Below, piece after piece: positions 7,794 through 16,637 of a stretch of 64,000 nt of DNA. Position numbers and translations under genes: made by a program. This DNA is from Spartobacteria bacterium UBA695 (GTDB lineage: Bacteria; Verrucomicrobiota; Verrucomicrobiia; Chthoniobacterales; Chthoniobacteraceae): contig DBMP01000001.1 of assembly GCA_002298145.1 (NCBI GenBank), forward strand, positions 62,001-126,000, written 5' to 3'. Under the pieces are notes generated by a model. It was given only the letters and a program-made list of their open reading frames with translations, was not told the origin of the DNA and ran no database searches. Within the stretch, counting starts at the first letter, position 1, and the number at the start of each line of letters is the position of its first letter.

Positions 7794-10700
7794 TTATGCA
7801 GTTAAGGTTTCTTTGCGCGAATCTTTCGATGACGGATTTCTGCGACGGAACGTGGTGTAAAGCGTCGGCAGGACGATGAGCGTCAGTAGCGTATTAGATA
7901 GGATGCCGCCAATGACGACGGTGGCCAGCGGGCGCTGGACCTCGCCGCCGACGCCGACGTTAACGGCCATCGGGATGAAGCCTGCGGCAGCCACCAGCGC
8001 CGTCATAAGCACAGGCCTCAAGCGCGCGGCGCACCCTTCGCGCACGGCGGTCTCGACCGGCGCGCCGCCGTCGATGCGCTGCTTGATAAACGTGACGAGC
8101 ACGAGGCCGTTGAGGATCGCCACACCGCTCAAGGCAACAAAGCCGACAGCCGCGCTGACGGTGAACGGAAGCCCTCGCAACCACAGCGCCAGGACGCCGC
8201 CCGCCGCACCGAGCGGAATGCCGCTGGCGACGATGAGAACGTCGCGGAAGGCGCCGAGGCTGAAGTAGAGCAGGATGAAGATGAGCCCGAGCGCCATGGG
8301 GACGACGAAAACCAGCTTGCGATTGGCCCGCTCCATGTTCTCAAACTGCCCGCCCCACTCGATGCTGTAGCCCTCGGGGAGCTTTACTTCGCGGGCGATT
8401 TTCTTTTGCGCCTCGGCCACGAAACCGGCCACGTCGCGGCCTTTCACGTTGCACTGCACGGTGATCCGGCGGCGGCCCCACTCGCGGTTGATGGTGGCGG
8501 GCCCTTCGGTTTCAACAATATCCGCCACGCGCGAGAGCGGCAGGACCGCGCCCGATTCGGTGGGAATGAGCGTGCTGGCAAGGGCCTCGGGGTCGCTGCG
8601 CTGCCGGTCGGGAAGCCGCACCACCAGCGGGAAGCGCCGCTCGCCCTCGCGCACCTCGCCCACTTTGTGCGAGCCGACGGCCTCGACGGCGTCGAGCACG
8701 GTACGCGTGGAGAGGCCGAGGCGGGCGGTCTTTTCCGCGTCCACCTTGATGCGCAGGACGAGCTGGCCGGTGAGCTGCTCGCCAGATATTTCGCCCGCGC
8801 CTTTGATCTTACCTAGTACGCCCTGAACGGAGGTAGAGAGCTGCTTCAAGGTCTCCAGGTCTTCGCCGGAAATCTTGATGCCGATATCGGAGCGGATGCC
8901 CGCGATCAGCTCGTTCATGCGCATTTCGATGGGCTGGCTGAAGGCCACGGTCATGCCGGGCAGCTTGGTGAAGACCTCTCTCATTTTATCGACCAGCTCG
9001 CCTTGCGTGCGCGCCTTCTTCCACTGTTCGCGCGGCTTGAGCGCGAGGAAGAAATCGGAGAGCTCGATGCCCATCGGGTCGGTGGCCACCTCGGCGGTGC
9101 CCAGGCGCGTCCAGATGTTGGCGATCTCGTCGGGGAATTCCGCGAGGAGGATTTTCTCGATCCGATCGTTGTAGGCGACGGCTTCGTCCACAGAGATGCC
9201 CGCGAGGCGGACGGTGGTGCCGACGATGGCCTGTTCGCCGAGCTTGGGGAGGAATTCACCGCCCATGCGCGAGGCGATCGCGGCGACGATGACGAGCATC
9301 CCGAGCGCGGAAAGCAGCGTGGCTTTGCGGAAACGCAATGCGCAGTTTAGGACCGGGGTGTAGGTCCGGTGGGCCAGGCGCACGAGCCACGGCTCGGTTT
9401 CCTTGATCCGCTTGGGCAGGAAGAAGCTCGCCAGCACGGGCGTGAGCGTCAAGGCCAGGACCAGCGAACCGGCTAGGGCGTAGATCATCGTCAGGGCCAT
9501 CGGGCGGAACATTTTGCCCTCCACGCCTTCAAGGGCGAGGATCGGCAGAAAGACCACGAGGATAATACCGACGCCGAAGGCCACGGGCCGCGCCACTTCG
9601 AGCGAGGCGTCGCGCAGGGTTTCGGCGCGCTCCAGGAAGGTGAGCTCCCGGCTCAGGTGATGCTGCCGCTCGGCGAGCCGCCGCATGGTGTTTTCGACCA
9701 TGACGACGGAGCCGTCGACGATAAGACCGAAGTCGACCGCGCCCAGGCTCAGGAGGCTCGCGGCGATGCCTGTTTGCAGCATCAGGTCGCCCGCGGCCAG
9801 CATGGAAAGCGGTATGGCCATGGCCACGATGAGCCCGGCGCGCAGGTTGCCGAGGAAGGCAAAGAGCACTGCGATGACCAGCAACGCCCCGGCGAAGAGG
9901 TTGTGCTTGACGGTCTGGATGACTTTGTCGATCAGCTCGGTGCGGTCGTAGAGGGTTTCGAGCACGACGTCTTTGGGCAAGAGCGGGCGCACTTCGGTGA
10001 GCTTGGCTTTAAGCCCGTGCGTGACGGCTGCGCTGTTCTCGCCCATCAGCATGAAGCCCAGGCCCAGCACGGCTTCGCCTTTGCCAGCCGCCGTGACCGC
10101 GCCGCGCCGGATCTCGTGATCCTCTTTGACTTCCGCCACGTCGCGCACGCGTACTGGCACGCCACCCCGGGCGTCGATGACGATGTCGCCGATCTCCGCC
10201 AGGTTCGTGGCCAGGCCGATGCCGTGGACGAGGAGGGACTCTCCGTTGCGCACGACCTGGCCGCCGCCGACGTTGCGGTTGTTGTTGCGCAGCGCATCAA
10301 ATAAATGATCCAGTGTGAGGTTATATTTTACCAGTCGATGCGGATCGACGACGACGTGGAACTGTTTTTCAAACCCGCCCCACGTGTTGACCTCGGCCAC
10401 GCCGGGGACTTTGCGCAGCTGCGGCTTGACGACCCAGTCGTTGAGTTCGCGCAGGCTTACCAGCGTGCGCTTGGGGTCGTCGGAGCGGATGACGTAGTGG
10501 AAGACCTCGCCCAAGCCCGTGGAGATTGGGCCGAGCTCCGGGCGCGCCAGGCCCTCGGGCAGTTCCACGCTTTGCAGCCGCTCGTTGATGAGCTGGCGGG
10601 CAAGGTAGATATTCGTACGATCCTCGAAGGTGGCGACGACTTGCGAGAGGCCAAATTTCGAGATCGAACGGACGTTTTGCAGCCCTGGCAGGCCGCTGAC

Positions 10701-10916
10701 GGCAAGCTCGATAGGGATGGTAATTTGGCGTTCCGCTTCCTCGGGGTTGAGCGAGGGGACGGCGGTATTGATCTGCACCTGCACGGGCGTGGTGTCCGGG
10801 AAGGCGTCCACGGGCAGGTTGACGATCGAGCGGCCGCCGATGGCGACCAGCAGCGCCGCCAGCACGCAGACGAGCAGGCGGTTCTTGAGCGAGGCTCGGA
10901 TGATCCAGTTTAGCAT
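7794..10916 (-). CDS. czcA: Heavy-metal efflux RND pump, CzcA/CusA family
   Basis: A 1040-residue inner-membrane RND transporter with the usual two-fold layout: a membrane segment at residues 11-30, a large periplasmic porter domain, about six central membrane spans, a second periplasmic loop and terminal spans. The fourth span has DFGLIVDGSVVMVEN, the heavy-metal-RND signature with the proton-relay Asp. It pumps divalent or monovalent metal ions out of the cell using the proton gradient, with CzcB and CzcC completing the envelope-spanning complex. The order on the minus strand is czcC, czcB, czcA. Metal specificity (Co/Zn/Cd or Cu/Ag) is not certain. Confidence 0.93.
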   Translation of the reverse strand: MLNWIIRASLKNRLLVCVLAALLVAIGGRSIVNLPVDAFPDTTPVQVQINTAVPSLNPEEAERQITIPIELAVSGLPGLQNVRSISKFGLSQVVATFEDRTNIYLARQLINERLQSVELPEGLARPELGPISTGLGEVFHYVIRSDDPKRTLVSLRELNDWVVKPQLRKVPGVAEVNTWGGFEKQFHVVVDPHRLVKYNLTLDHLFDALRNNNRNVGGGQVVRNGESLLVHGIGLATNLAEIGDIVIDARGGVPVRVRDVAEVKEDHEIRRGAVTAAGKGEAVLGLGFMLMGENSAAVTHGLKAKLTEVRPLLPKDVVLETLYDRTELIDKVIQTVKHNLFAGALLVIAVLFAFLGNLRAGLIVAMAIPLSMLAAGDLMLQTGIAASLLSLGAVDFGLIVDGSVVMVENTMRRLAERQHHLSRELTFLERAETLRDASLEVARPVAFGVGIILVVFLPILALEGVEGKMFRPMALTMIYALAGSLVLALTLTPVLASFFLPKRIKETEPWLVRLAHRTYTPVLNCALRFRKATLLSALGMLVIVAAIASRMGGEFLPKLGEQAIVGTTVRLAGISVDEAVAYNDRIEKILLAEFPDEIANIWTRLGTAEVATDPMGIELSDFFLALKPREQWKKARTQGELVDKMREVFTKLPGMTVAFSQPIEMRMNELIAGIRSDIGIKISGEDLETLKQLSTSVQGVLGKIKGAGEISGEQLTGQLVLRIKVDAEKTARLGLSTRTVLDAVEAVGSHKVGEVREGERRFPLVVRLPDRQRSDPEALASTLIPTESGAVLPLSRVADIVETEGPATINREWGRRRITVQCNVKGRDVAGFVAEAQKKIAREVKLPEGYSIEWGGQFENMERANRKLVFVVPMALGLIFILLYFSLGAFRDVLIVASGIPLGAAGGVLALWLRGLPFTVSAAVGFVALSGVAILNGLVLVTFIKQRIDGGAPVETAVREGCAARLRPVLMTALVAAAGFIPMAVNVGVGGEVQRPLATVVIGGILSNTLLTLIVLPTLYTTFRRRNPSSKDSRKETLTA

Positions 10917-10934
10917 GGATGAAAAAAGAGAGGG

Positions 10935-12215
10935 TTAATCATCCGCGCAACCTGCGCCGAGATGGGAGATGAGGAGTTGCGATTTCAAGGGGAAGCCGTG
11001 GGCGACGACGACGGGCTCGCCGGGCTTAAGACCTTCGAGCAGTTCTACGCGACCGTCGAACCGCGCGCCGAGCTTGACGGCGCGGGCGTCAAAGAGGTCC
11101 GCCTCTTTTTGAACGAAGACCATCGGGTTGCCATCGACGCGCTGGATGGCCGACTCGGGCACCAGCACGGCCCGCTCGTTGCTCGGCAAAAGGATGCGCG
11201 CCTTGGCGAAGAAATTCGCCTTGAGCAGCCGCTCGGGGTTGGGCACCTCGACTCTGAGGCGCGCCATGCGGGTGCGGTCGTCGACTTCCGAGCCGACCCA
11301 CGTGACTTTGCCTTTAAAGACGCGTTCGCCGAGGGCCTCGACGCGAAGCTCCACCTCCTGCCCCACGCGCACCCGCGCCAGGGCAGATTCCGGCACGGAG
11401 GCCAGGGCCCACATGGTGGAGCAATCCGCCACGGTGAAGAGCTGCTTGCCCGCCTCGACCATCGCGCCGCGCACGGCGGAACGCTCGACGACCTCGCCGC
11501 CAAAGGGGGCACGCAGGGGAAGCATGACCGATTCGCGCCGCCGGTTATCCATGGCGGCGATCTGCTCCTCGGTGAACCCGAGCGTTTGCATCAGCTGGCT
11601 GGCGGCCTGGAGGGCGGCCTCGGCTTCCTGGAGGTCTTTTTCGGAGGTGGCTTTCAGCGCCCGCAGCTTCTGCTCGCGCAGGAGGGCCTGGCGCGCCAGG
11701 ACGGCCTTGGAGGAGGCTTCGGCAATGGACGCCGACCAGAGCCGCGCCACGCTTTGCTTCTCCTGCACGGCGTGGCCGAGATCGACCTCGACGCTTTCGA
11801 TGATCCCGCTCACGGGGGCGACGATGCGCGCCAGTTTGTTTTGATCGAAAGCGATTTCTGCGTAGCACTCAATCGTATCTCGGGCCGCGCCCAACTCCGC
11901 CTTGGCGACTTTGACGCCGACGAGGTTCGCCGAATCGGGCGAAGGCAGCCGCAGCTTGGCCGATTCGCCAGGCTTGAGCTTGCCGAGCCCCTCGGGCTTG
12001 CAGATGCCGCATTCATGGGCGAGGACGTTGTGTTCGGGGCAGATCTTGCCCTCGCCCGCCGTGGCCTCGGCCGCGTGGGAGTGGCCAGCGTGTTCGCCGT
12101 GGCCGTGGCCATCGTCGTCGTCATGGCCGGAGCCGCTCCGGGAGCACCCGGCGGGCAGCGCGGCGAGCGCAGCCAGCGATAATGCGGCGAATGTTTTAAG
12201 AAAAAGAGGTTTCAT
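10935..12215 (-). CDS. czcB: RND periplasmic adaptor, CzcB type, with His-rich N-terminus
   Basis: A 426-residue membrane-fusion protein. It begins with a lipoprotein signal (LAALPAGCS, Cys about 24), then a stretch rich in His and Asp (about 30-50), then a Cys/His motif (CPEHNVLAHECGICKPEG) resembling the heavy-metal-binding domain of some metal-efflux adaptors. Barrel-sandwich, alpha-hairpin (about 165-225) and beta-barrel regions follow. It links the inner-membrane pump to the outer-membrane channel and may hand over metal. It sits 14 bp downstream of czcC and 18 bp upstream of czcA. The extra His/Cys region supports a metal rather than an organic substrate. Confidence 0.92.
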   Translation of the reverse strand: MKPLFLKTFAALSLAALAALPAGCSRSGSGHDDDDGHGHGEHAGHSHAAEATAGEGKICPEHNVLAHECGICKPEGLGKLKPGESAKLRLPSPDSANLVGVKVAKAELGAARDTIECYAEIAFDQNKLARIVAPVSGIIESVEVDLGHAVQEKQSVARLWSASIAEASSKAVLARQALLREQKLRALKATSEKDLQEAEAALQAASQLMQTLGFTEEQIAAMDNRRRESVMLPLRAPFGGEVVERSAVRGAMVEAGKQLFTVADCSTMWALASVPESALARVRVGQEVELRVEALGERVFKGKVTWVGSEVDDRTRMARLRVEVPNPERLLKANFFAKARILLPSNERAVLVPESAIQRVDGNPMVFVQKEADLFDARAVKLGARFDGRVELLEGLKPGEPVVVAHGFPLKSQLLISHLGAGCADD

Positions 12216-12229
12216 GAATCAGGAGAGCG

Positions 12230-13498
12230 TTAAAGTTTGCCCAGCAAGGCTTCGAGATCGGCCTGGGCGGTGTTGAGTTCCAGAAGTTTTTGTTGGTAAC
12301 CGATCCGCGCGTCCATGGCGGTGCGCTGGATTTCGAGCAGATCGATGAGTTCGTATTTCCCTTCGTCAAAGCCCGCCTGCATCCGCTCCAGAGCTTCGTT
12401 GGCTTTGGGCAGGATTTGCTCGCGGTAGGTTTTGGCCTGGGCCGAGGCGGTGCGCAGACGGGCGGCGGCGGAGCTCCATTCGCGGGTAAGCCGCAGCCGG
12501 ATGGCCTCGGCTTGCGCTTGGGCGGAGGCGAGGTTGGCCCGGGCTTCGCGACGCTTGCCGCTGGCATCGTCGAAGATCGGCAGAGGGATGCCGAGCTGCA
12601 CTTGGCCGATGGCCGCGTTGGTCTCCGCCTCGCGGCCCGCGCTGGCTCCGACGGTGACATCCGGGTAGACCTCCAGGCGGGCCCGGCGGACTTCCAGCTG
12701 CGCCCGATGGACGCCGGTTTGCGCCGCCTTGCCGCTCGGGTGGCAGGCAAAGAGCGCGGCGGGGTCGCGGCTCAGCAGCGCGGGGTTCGCGCTCTCGGCC
12801 AAGGCCCCTTCGACTACGGCTTCGCGCAGGTCCGGGCGGCCCAGCAGGGCGGCCAGGGTGCGCTGGGCGATGGCGAGATCCCTCCCGGCATCGGCCAGCT
12901 CCATCCGGGCTTTTTCCAGCGGGATGGCGGCGCGCAGACTGACGTCTTCAGGTACGGCTCCGGCGTCCACGCGCTTCTTGGCGGCGGTGGCCAGGCGCTC
13001 GGCGGATTGGACCATGCCGGTCTCCTCACCCAGCAGGTTGCGGGCGGCCAGGACCTGGAAAAAGGCGACCTTGGCGGCGCGAGCGGTCTCGGCGCGGCGA
13101 AGCTCCAGCTCGGCTTGCGAGAGGCGCACTCCGGCGGCGCCGATCTCGCGTTCGAGGCGTTTTTTGCCGGGGAAGGGGACGGTCTGGGAGACCCCTCCCA
13201 GGCGTTTGGATGACGCCCAGCCGGAGCTTCTCAGCGGCCAGTCCTCCAGGCTGAGTTGCAGCTCGGGGTTGGACCACCGGCCCGCCTGGTCGGCCTGGCC
13301 CCGGGCGGCCTCCAGCTTGCCTGCGGTGGCGCGCAGGTCGGGTTCCCGCTCCAGGGCCAGCCGGACGGCTTCCGGCAGGGTGAGCGTGGCGGCGTCAAGT
13401 CTGCTGGCGCATATTATACTCAGCATCAGCAGCTTACGTGTTATCGAAAGAGCACTAAAAGACCATATAGTTTTGGGAATAGCAGAATAGCAAGACAC
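12230..13498 (-). CDS. czcC: TolC-like outer-membrane factor of the metal efflux system
   Basis: A 422-residue outer-membrane efflux protein with the two repeated OEP domains (LTLPEAVRLALEREPDL near residue 38; long Ala/Arg/Glu-rich helices near 130-210 and 290-410). It forms the exit duct for the CzcB-CzcA complex. The start is a GTG at 13498 preceded by AGGAGG at 13503-13508, which supports this start although it gives a signal peptide with a long N-region ending near SRLDA. The next genes, czcB and czcA, follow closely on the same strand. Confidence 0.9.
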   Translation of the reverse strand: MSCYSAIPKTIWSFSALSITRKLLMLSIICASRLDAATLTLPEAVRLALEREPDLRATAGKLEAARGQADQAGRWSNPELQLSLEDWPLRSSGWASSKRLGGVSQTVPFPGKKRLEREIGAAGVRLSQAELELRRAETARAAKVAFFQVLAARNLLGEETGMVQSAERLATAAKKRVDAGAVPEDVSLRAAIPLEKARMELADAGRDLAIAQRTLAALLGRPDLREAVVEGALAESANPALLSRDPAALFACHPSGKAAQTGVHRAQLEVRRARLEVYPDVTVGASAGREAETNAAIGQVQLGIPLPIFDDASGKRREARANLASAQAQAEAIRLRLTREWSSAAARLRTASAQAKTYREQILPKANEALERMQAGFDEGKYELIDLLEIQRTAMDARIGYQQKLLELNTAQADLEALLGKL

Positions 13499-13502
13499 AG
13501 AT

Positions 13503-13508
13503 CCTCCT
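13503..13508 (-). promoter_or_regulatory. Shine-Dalgarno supporting the GTG start of czcC
   Basis: The minus strand reads AGGAGG, four bases before GTG at 13498. Since the only in-frame ATG candidate lies 24 codons inside the signal peptide, this site decides the start. Confidence 0.7.
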
Positions 13509-13570
13509 CGGTGTGGAGATTACGAATAGGAAGCCCCCGGGCCGATAGGGCACGGGACGTCGTTCGGCAG

Positions 13571-13588
13571 AAAAAAGCCGGACCGGCG
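13571..13588 (-). terminator. Short GC hairpin plus T-run between the Cys-rich gene and czcC
   Basis: Directly after the stop of the small Cys-rich gene the minus strand reads GCCGGTCCGGC followed by six T. The stem can only be about 4 bp around a 3-base loop, so it would be a weak intrinsic terminator. It may reduce read-through into czcCBA. Confidence 0.4.
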
Positions 13589-13936
13589 CTAAGCTTTGGG
13601 AGGATTGAAGATCGAAACCGCCACCAGACGCGCGTTGGGCTCGATCCTTACGGCGATGCGTTCGAGGGGCCGCTCGACCGGTTTGACGACCAGCGGCTTG
13701 GTATCGGACACGGCCGGGGAATGACAGCAGCAAGTGTGGAACCCGGCGGGCATGGACGCCTCGTCCAAGCACCCGAGATCGAGTGCGCAATGAGCCCAAC
13801 CAAAAACAAACGCCACGGCCATCAGCAGGGCGAGAAGTTGGGTTCGGAGGAATCGCATCGCGGGGAAATTGCGCGAAGAAACGCCGCGGCGCAAGCGGAA
13901 AGATTGGCAGCCTTTGTTTTTGCAATGCGGTAACAT
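13589..13936 (-). CDS. Small Cys/His-rich exported protein preceding czcCBA
   Basis: A 115-residue protein starting at ATG 13936, seven bases after AAGGAGG (13944-13950). It has a hydrophobic segment (about residues 33-48, ALLMAVAFVFGW) followed by a Cys/His cluster: HCALDLGC near 49-56 and HTCCCH near 67-72. The C-terminal 40 residues are basic and hydrophobic. This looks like an anchored or exported metal-binding protein. Its position directly before czcC suggests a role in sensing or chaperoning the exported metal, which is inference. I do not recognise a named family. Confidence 0.72.
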   Translation of the reverse strand: MLPHCKNKGCQSFRLRRGVSSRNFPAMRFLRTQLLALLMAVAFVFGWAHCALDLGCLDEASMPAGFHTCCCHSPAVSDTKPLVVKPVERPLERIAVRIEPNARLVAVSIFNPPKA

Positions 13937-13974
13937 TTTGCCCCCTCCTTTCCGCTCCCGGGCGGTGTTCACGA

Positions 13975-16476
13975 TTACTCGCTGGCATGGTTGCTGCGCT
14001 GGGCCTCTCGCAGCCGTTGCTCGTCCTCCGGCGTCAGCCGCGGCCGCTCGATACGGATGGTTAGCTTGCCGAGGGTGCCCGTGAAGCGGAAGGGAATCTG
14101 GTAATCGCGGTCGTCCACCGGGGTGCCGGTGTCGGCTCCGACGTCGAAGGATTCGTCCCACTGAAGCAGGAGCGGGATGGTGCGCGCCATGTGGTGGGCG
14201 GCGACCTCCGTGCCGTCGACTTTCAGAACGCCCGGGCCGCCCCGGCCCAATCCGCTGGTGCTGTTAAAGGCAAGCGTGCCCATGCCCAAGCCTTCGTATT
14301 TGAAGTCGAACTCGACGGTGTGTTTGCCGGGAGCGAGCACTTGCGGCCCCTCCCAGCGCTCGCGCTTGAGGTCCAGGAGATTCCACAGAAACACCGGCTT
14401 GCCTCTGAGCAGGTAGAACCCCCATCCGCCAAACCGTCCCCCCTGCGTGGCGAGGATGCCCTCCGCGCCGCCCTGGTGCACCTCGATTTCGGCGCGGATG
14501 GTGTACGAAGCCGCGATCAAGCTCGGCGCGTCGCCCATGGGGATGCCGGTCAGCTCACCGGAGTAGGTGAATTCATCCCGGCCCGCCGTTACGCTCGGCC
14601 GGGGGGCGATGGCTCGCGTTGCGATGGTATTATCCAGTGGGAATACCTGGTGTTTGTAGGCTTCCTCGACGAAAATTTCCTGCAACTCCTTGAGCTTCTC
14701 CGGGTGGGCCGCCGCCACGTCTTCGCTCTGCGTCCAGTCGTTGCGCAGGTCGTAGAGCTCCCACTGGTAGCTATTCATGACGTCGGGGTTGGGGGTGGCC
14801 GTCATTTTCCACGGCGGGCTGATCGGCCGGGTGTTGGCATACCAGCCGTCGTGATAGATACCCCGGTTACCGAACATTTCAAAATACTGCGTATGATGTT
14901 GTGTGGGGGCGTCGGCGTTGGCGAGATCAAAGGTGTACGCCAGGCTCACGCCCTCAATGGGCCATTGTTTGACGCCGTTGACGGTCTCCGGAGCGGGGAT
15001 TTTACACACCTCCAGGATGGTCGGCACGATGTCGATGACGTGGCTGAACTGGTTGCGAATACCGCCCGCGCCCTCGATGTGGCCGGGCCAGGCGATGCAC
15101 ATGCCCTGCCGGGTGCCGCCGAAGTGCGACGCCACCTGCTTGGTCCACTTAAAGGGCGTGTCAAAGGCCCACGTCCAGCCCACGGCCATGTGGTTGTAGG
15201 TGCGGTCCGATCCCCAGAGGTCGTAGAAATACTTGAGCTGCTCCGCCACTGGCACCTCAACGTTGTTGAATTGCGCCACTTCGTTGGGCGTGCCGTTGGG
15301 CGACCCCTCGGGGCTCGATCCGTTGTCGCCGCTGATGTAGACGATCAGCGTGTCGTTGAGTTTGCCGAGATCCTCCACGGCCTGGATGACCCGCCCGATC
15401 TCGTGATCGGTATAGGCGAGGTAGGCAGCGTAGACTTCCACCTGCCGGATGAAGAGCTTTTTTTCCTCCGCGCTCAGGCTCTCCCATTCGCGCAGCAGCT
15501 CCTTTGGCCACGGGGTCAGCCGGGCGTTTTGCGGAATGACGCCGAGGCGCTTTTGGTTGGCGAAGATCGTTTCGCGCAATTGGTTCCAGCCGTTGTCGAA
15601 AAGGTGCAGTTCGTGGATTTTCGCGATCCACTCGGGCGTGGGATGATGCGGCGCGTGCGTGCCACCGGGAACGTAGTAGACAAAGAACGGTTTGCGCGAA
15701 TCCACCTCGTTGAGCATTTTGAGGTGCGCAATGGCTTCGTCGGCCATGGCGGTCGTCAGGTTCCATGCCGGTTTACCAACGTAGGGGTAAATCGCTGTGG
15801 TATTACGAAATAGGTTTGGCTGCCACTGGCTGGTATCCCCACCCACAAAGCCGTAGAAATAATCGAAGCCCATCCCGACAGGCCATTGCTTGAAAGGCCC
15901 GGCCTGGCTCGCCTGGAAGGCCGGGGTGTTGTGGTCTTTGCCAAACCACGACGTGGCATAGCCGTTCTGCTGGAGGATGGTTCCGAGGGTCGCCTTGTCA
16001 TCGGTGAGGATCGAATCGTAACCGGGGAAGCCCGTGGCCACTTCGGTGACGACGCCAAAACCCGCGGTGTGATGGTTGCGCCCGGTAATCAGCGCCGCTC
16101 GCGTCGGCGAGGAAAGCGCGGTGGAACAAAACTGGGTGTAGCGCAGCCCCATCTGCGCCACGCGATCCAATGCGGGCGTGGGAATGACGCCCCCGAAGGT
16201 GCCCGGCGCGCCAAAGCCGACGTCGTCGGTCATGATGAGCAGAATGTTGGGCGCGCCCTTGGGAGGGACGATGGTGGGCGGCCAATAGGGCGTGGACTGG
16301 AAGGCGTTTTCTTTGATCACCCCGCCGAACGGCGCGGGGGGGGCCGGAAGGCGGCGACCGTCAAGGGTAGTCGTGGCGCTTGGCGAACCGGCCGTTCCGG
16401 TGATTTGCTGAGCACGAGCGGGCACCGCCGCCAAAACAAACGGGATCACCGCGGACAGCAAAATCGTCGGTCTCAT
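13975..16476 (-). CDS. Secreted arylsulfatase-like sulfatase with Ser at the formylglycine position
   Basis: An 833-residue alkaline-phosphatase-superfamily sulfatase. A signal peptide ends near VPARAQ (residue 23). Metal-binding acidic residues lie in MTDDVGFG (84-85) and ISGDNG (about 382). The activation motif reads SSPTR at 122-126, with LITGRNHH after it; close arylsulfatases usually have CSPTR, so Ser122 would have to be the residue converted to formylglycine. The C-terminal 190 residues form a beta-rich domain usual in this large subfamily. AAGGAGG lies six bases before ATG 16476. It is expected in the periplasm or outside the cell, cleaving sulfate esters. No maturase gene is seen nearby. 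Confidence 0.9.
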   Translation of the reverse strand: MRPTILLSAVIPFVLAAVPARAQQITGTAGSPSATTTLDGRRLPAPPAPFGGVIKENAFQSTPYWPPTIVPPKGAPNILLIMTDDVGFGAPGTFGGVIPTPALDRVAQMGLRYTQFCSTALSSPTRAALITGRNHHTAGFGVVTEVATGFPGYDSILTDDKATLGTILQQNGYATSWFGKDHNTPAFQASQAGPFKQWPVGMGFDYFYGFVGGDTSQWQPNLFRNTTAIYPYVGKPAWNLTTAMADEAIAHLKMLNEVDSRKPFFVYYVPGGTHAPHHPTPEWIAKIHELHLFDNGWNQLRETIFANQKRLGVIPQNARLTPWPKELLREWESLSAEEKKLFIRQVEVYAAYLAYTDHEIGRVIQAVEDLGKLNDTLIVYISGDNGSSPEGSPNGTPNEVAQFNNVEVPVAEQLKYFYDLWGSDRTYNHMAVGWTWAFDTPFKWTKQVASHFGGTRQGMCIAWPGHIEGAGGIRNQFSHVIDIVPTILEVCKIPAPETVNGVKQWPIEGVSLAYTFDLANADAPTQHHTQYFEMFGNRGIYHDGWYANTRPISPPWKMTATPNPDVMNSYQWELYDLRNDWTQSEDVAAAHPEKLKELQEIFVEEAYKHQVFPLDNTIATRAIAPRPSVTAGRDEFTYSGELTGIPMGDAPSLIAASYTIRAEIEVHQGGAEGILATQGGRFGGWGFYLLRGKPVFLWNLLDLKRERWEGPQVLAPGKHTVEFDFKYEGLGMGTLAFNSTSGLGRGGPGVLKVDGTEVAAHHMARTIPLLLQWDESFDVGADTGTPVDDRDYQIPFRFTGTLGKLTIRIERPRLTPEDEQRLREAQRSNHASE

Positions 16477-16637
16477 TCAGGTCCTCCTTATTTCCAGCCA
16501 CAGACCCTATCGGCAGCGCGGCGGCGCGCGGACTCCCCCTCGTCGCCTCGGGCGTTCCACGGTTGCCCACCCGGCGATTCTTGCGGCGGGCGGCGGCCGC
16601 TGACGCGAATAGGAAGTGGCATTTTGCCCCACACTCC

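Noticed and set aside
14191..15813. Plus-strand open frame of about 540 codons
   Set aside because: It is antisense to the sulfatase, whose motifs are intact.
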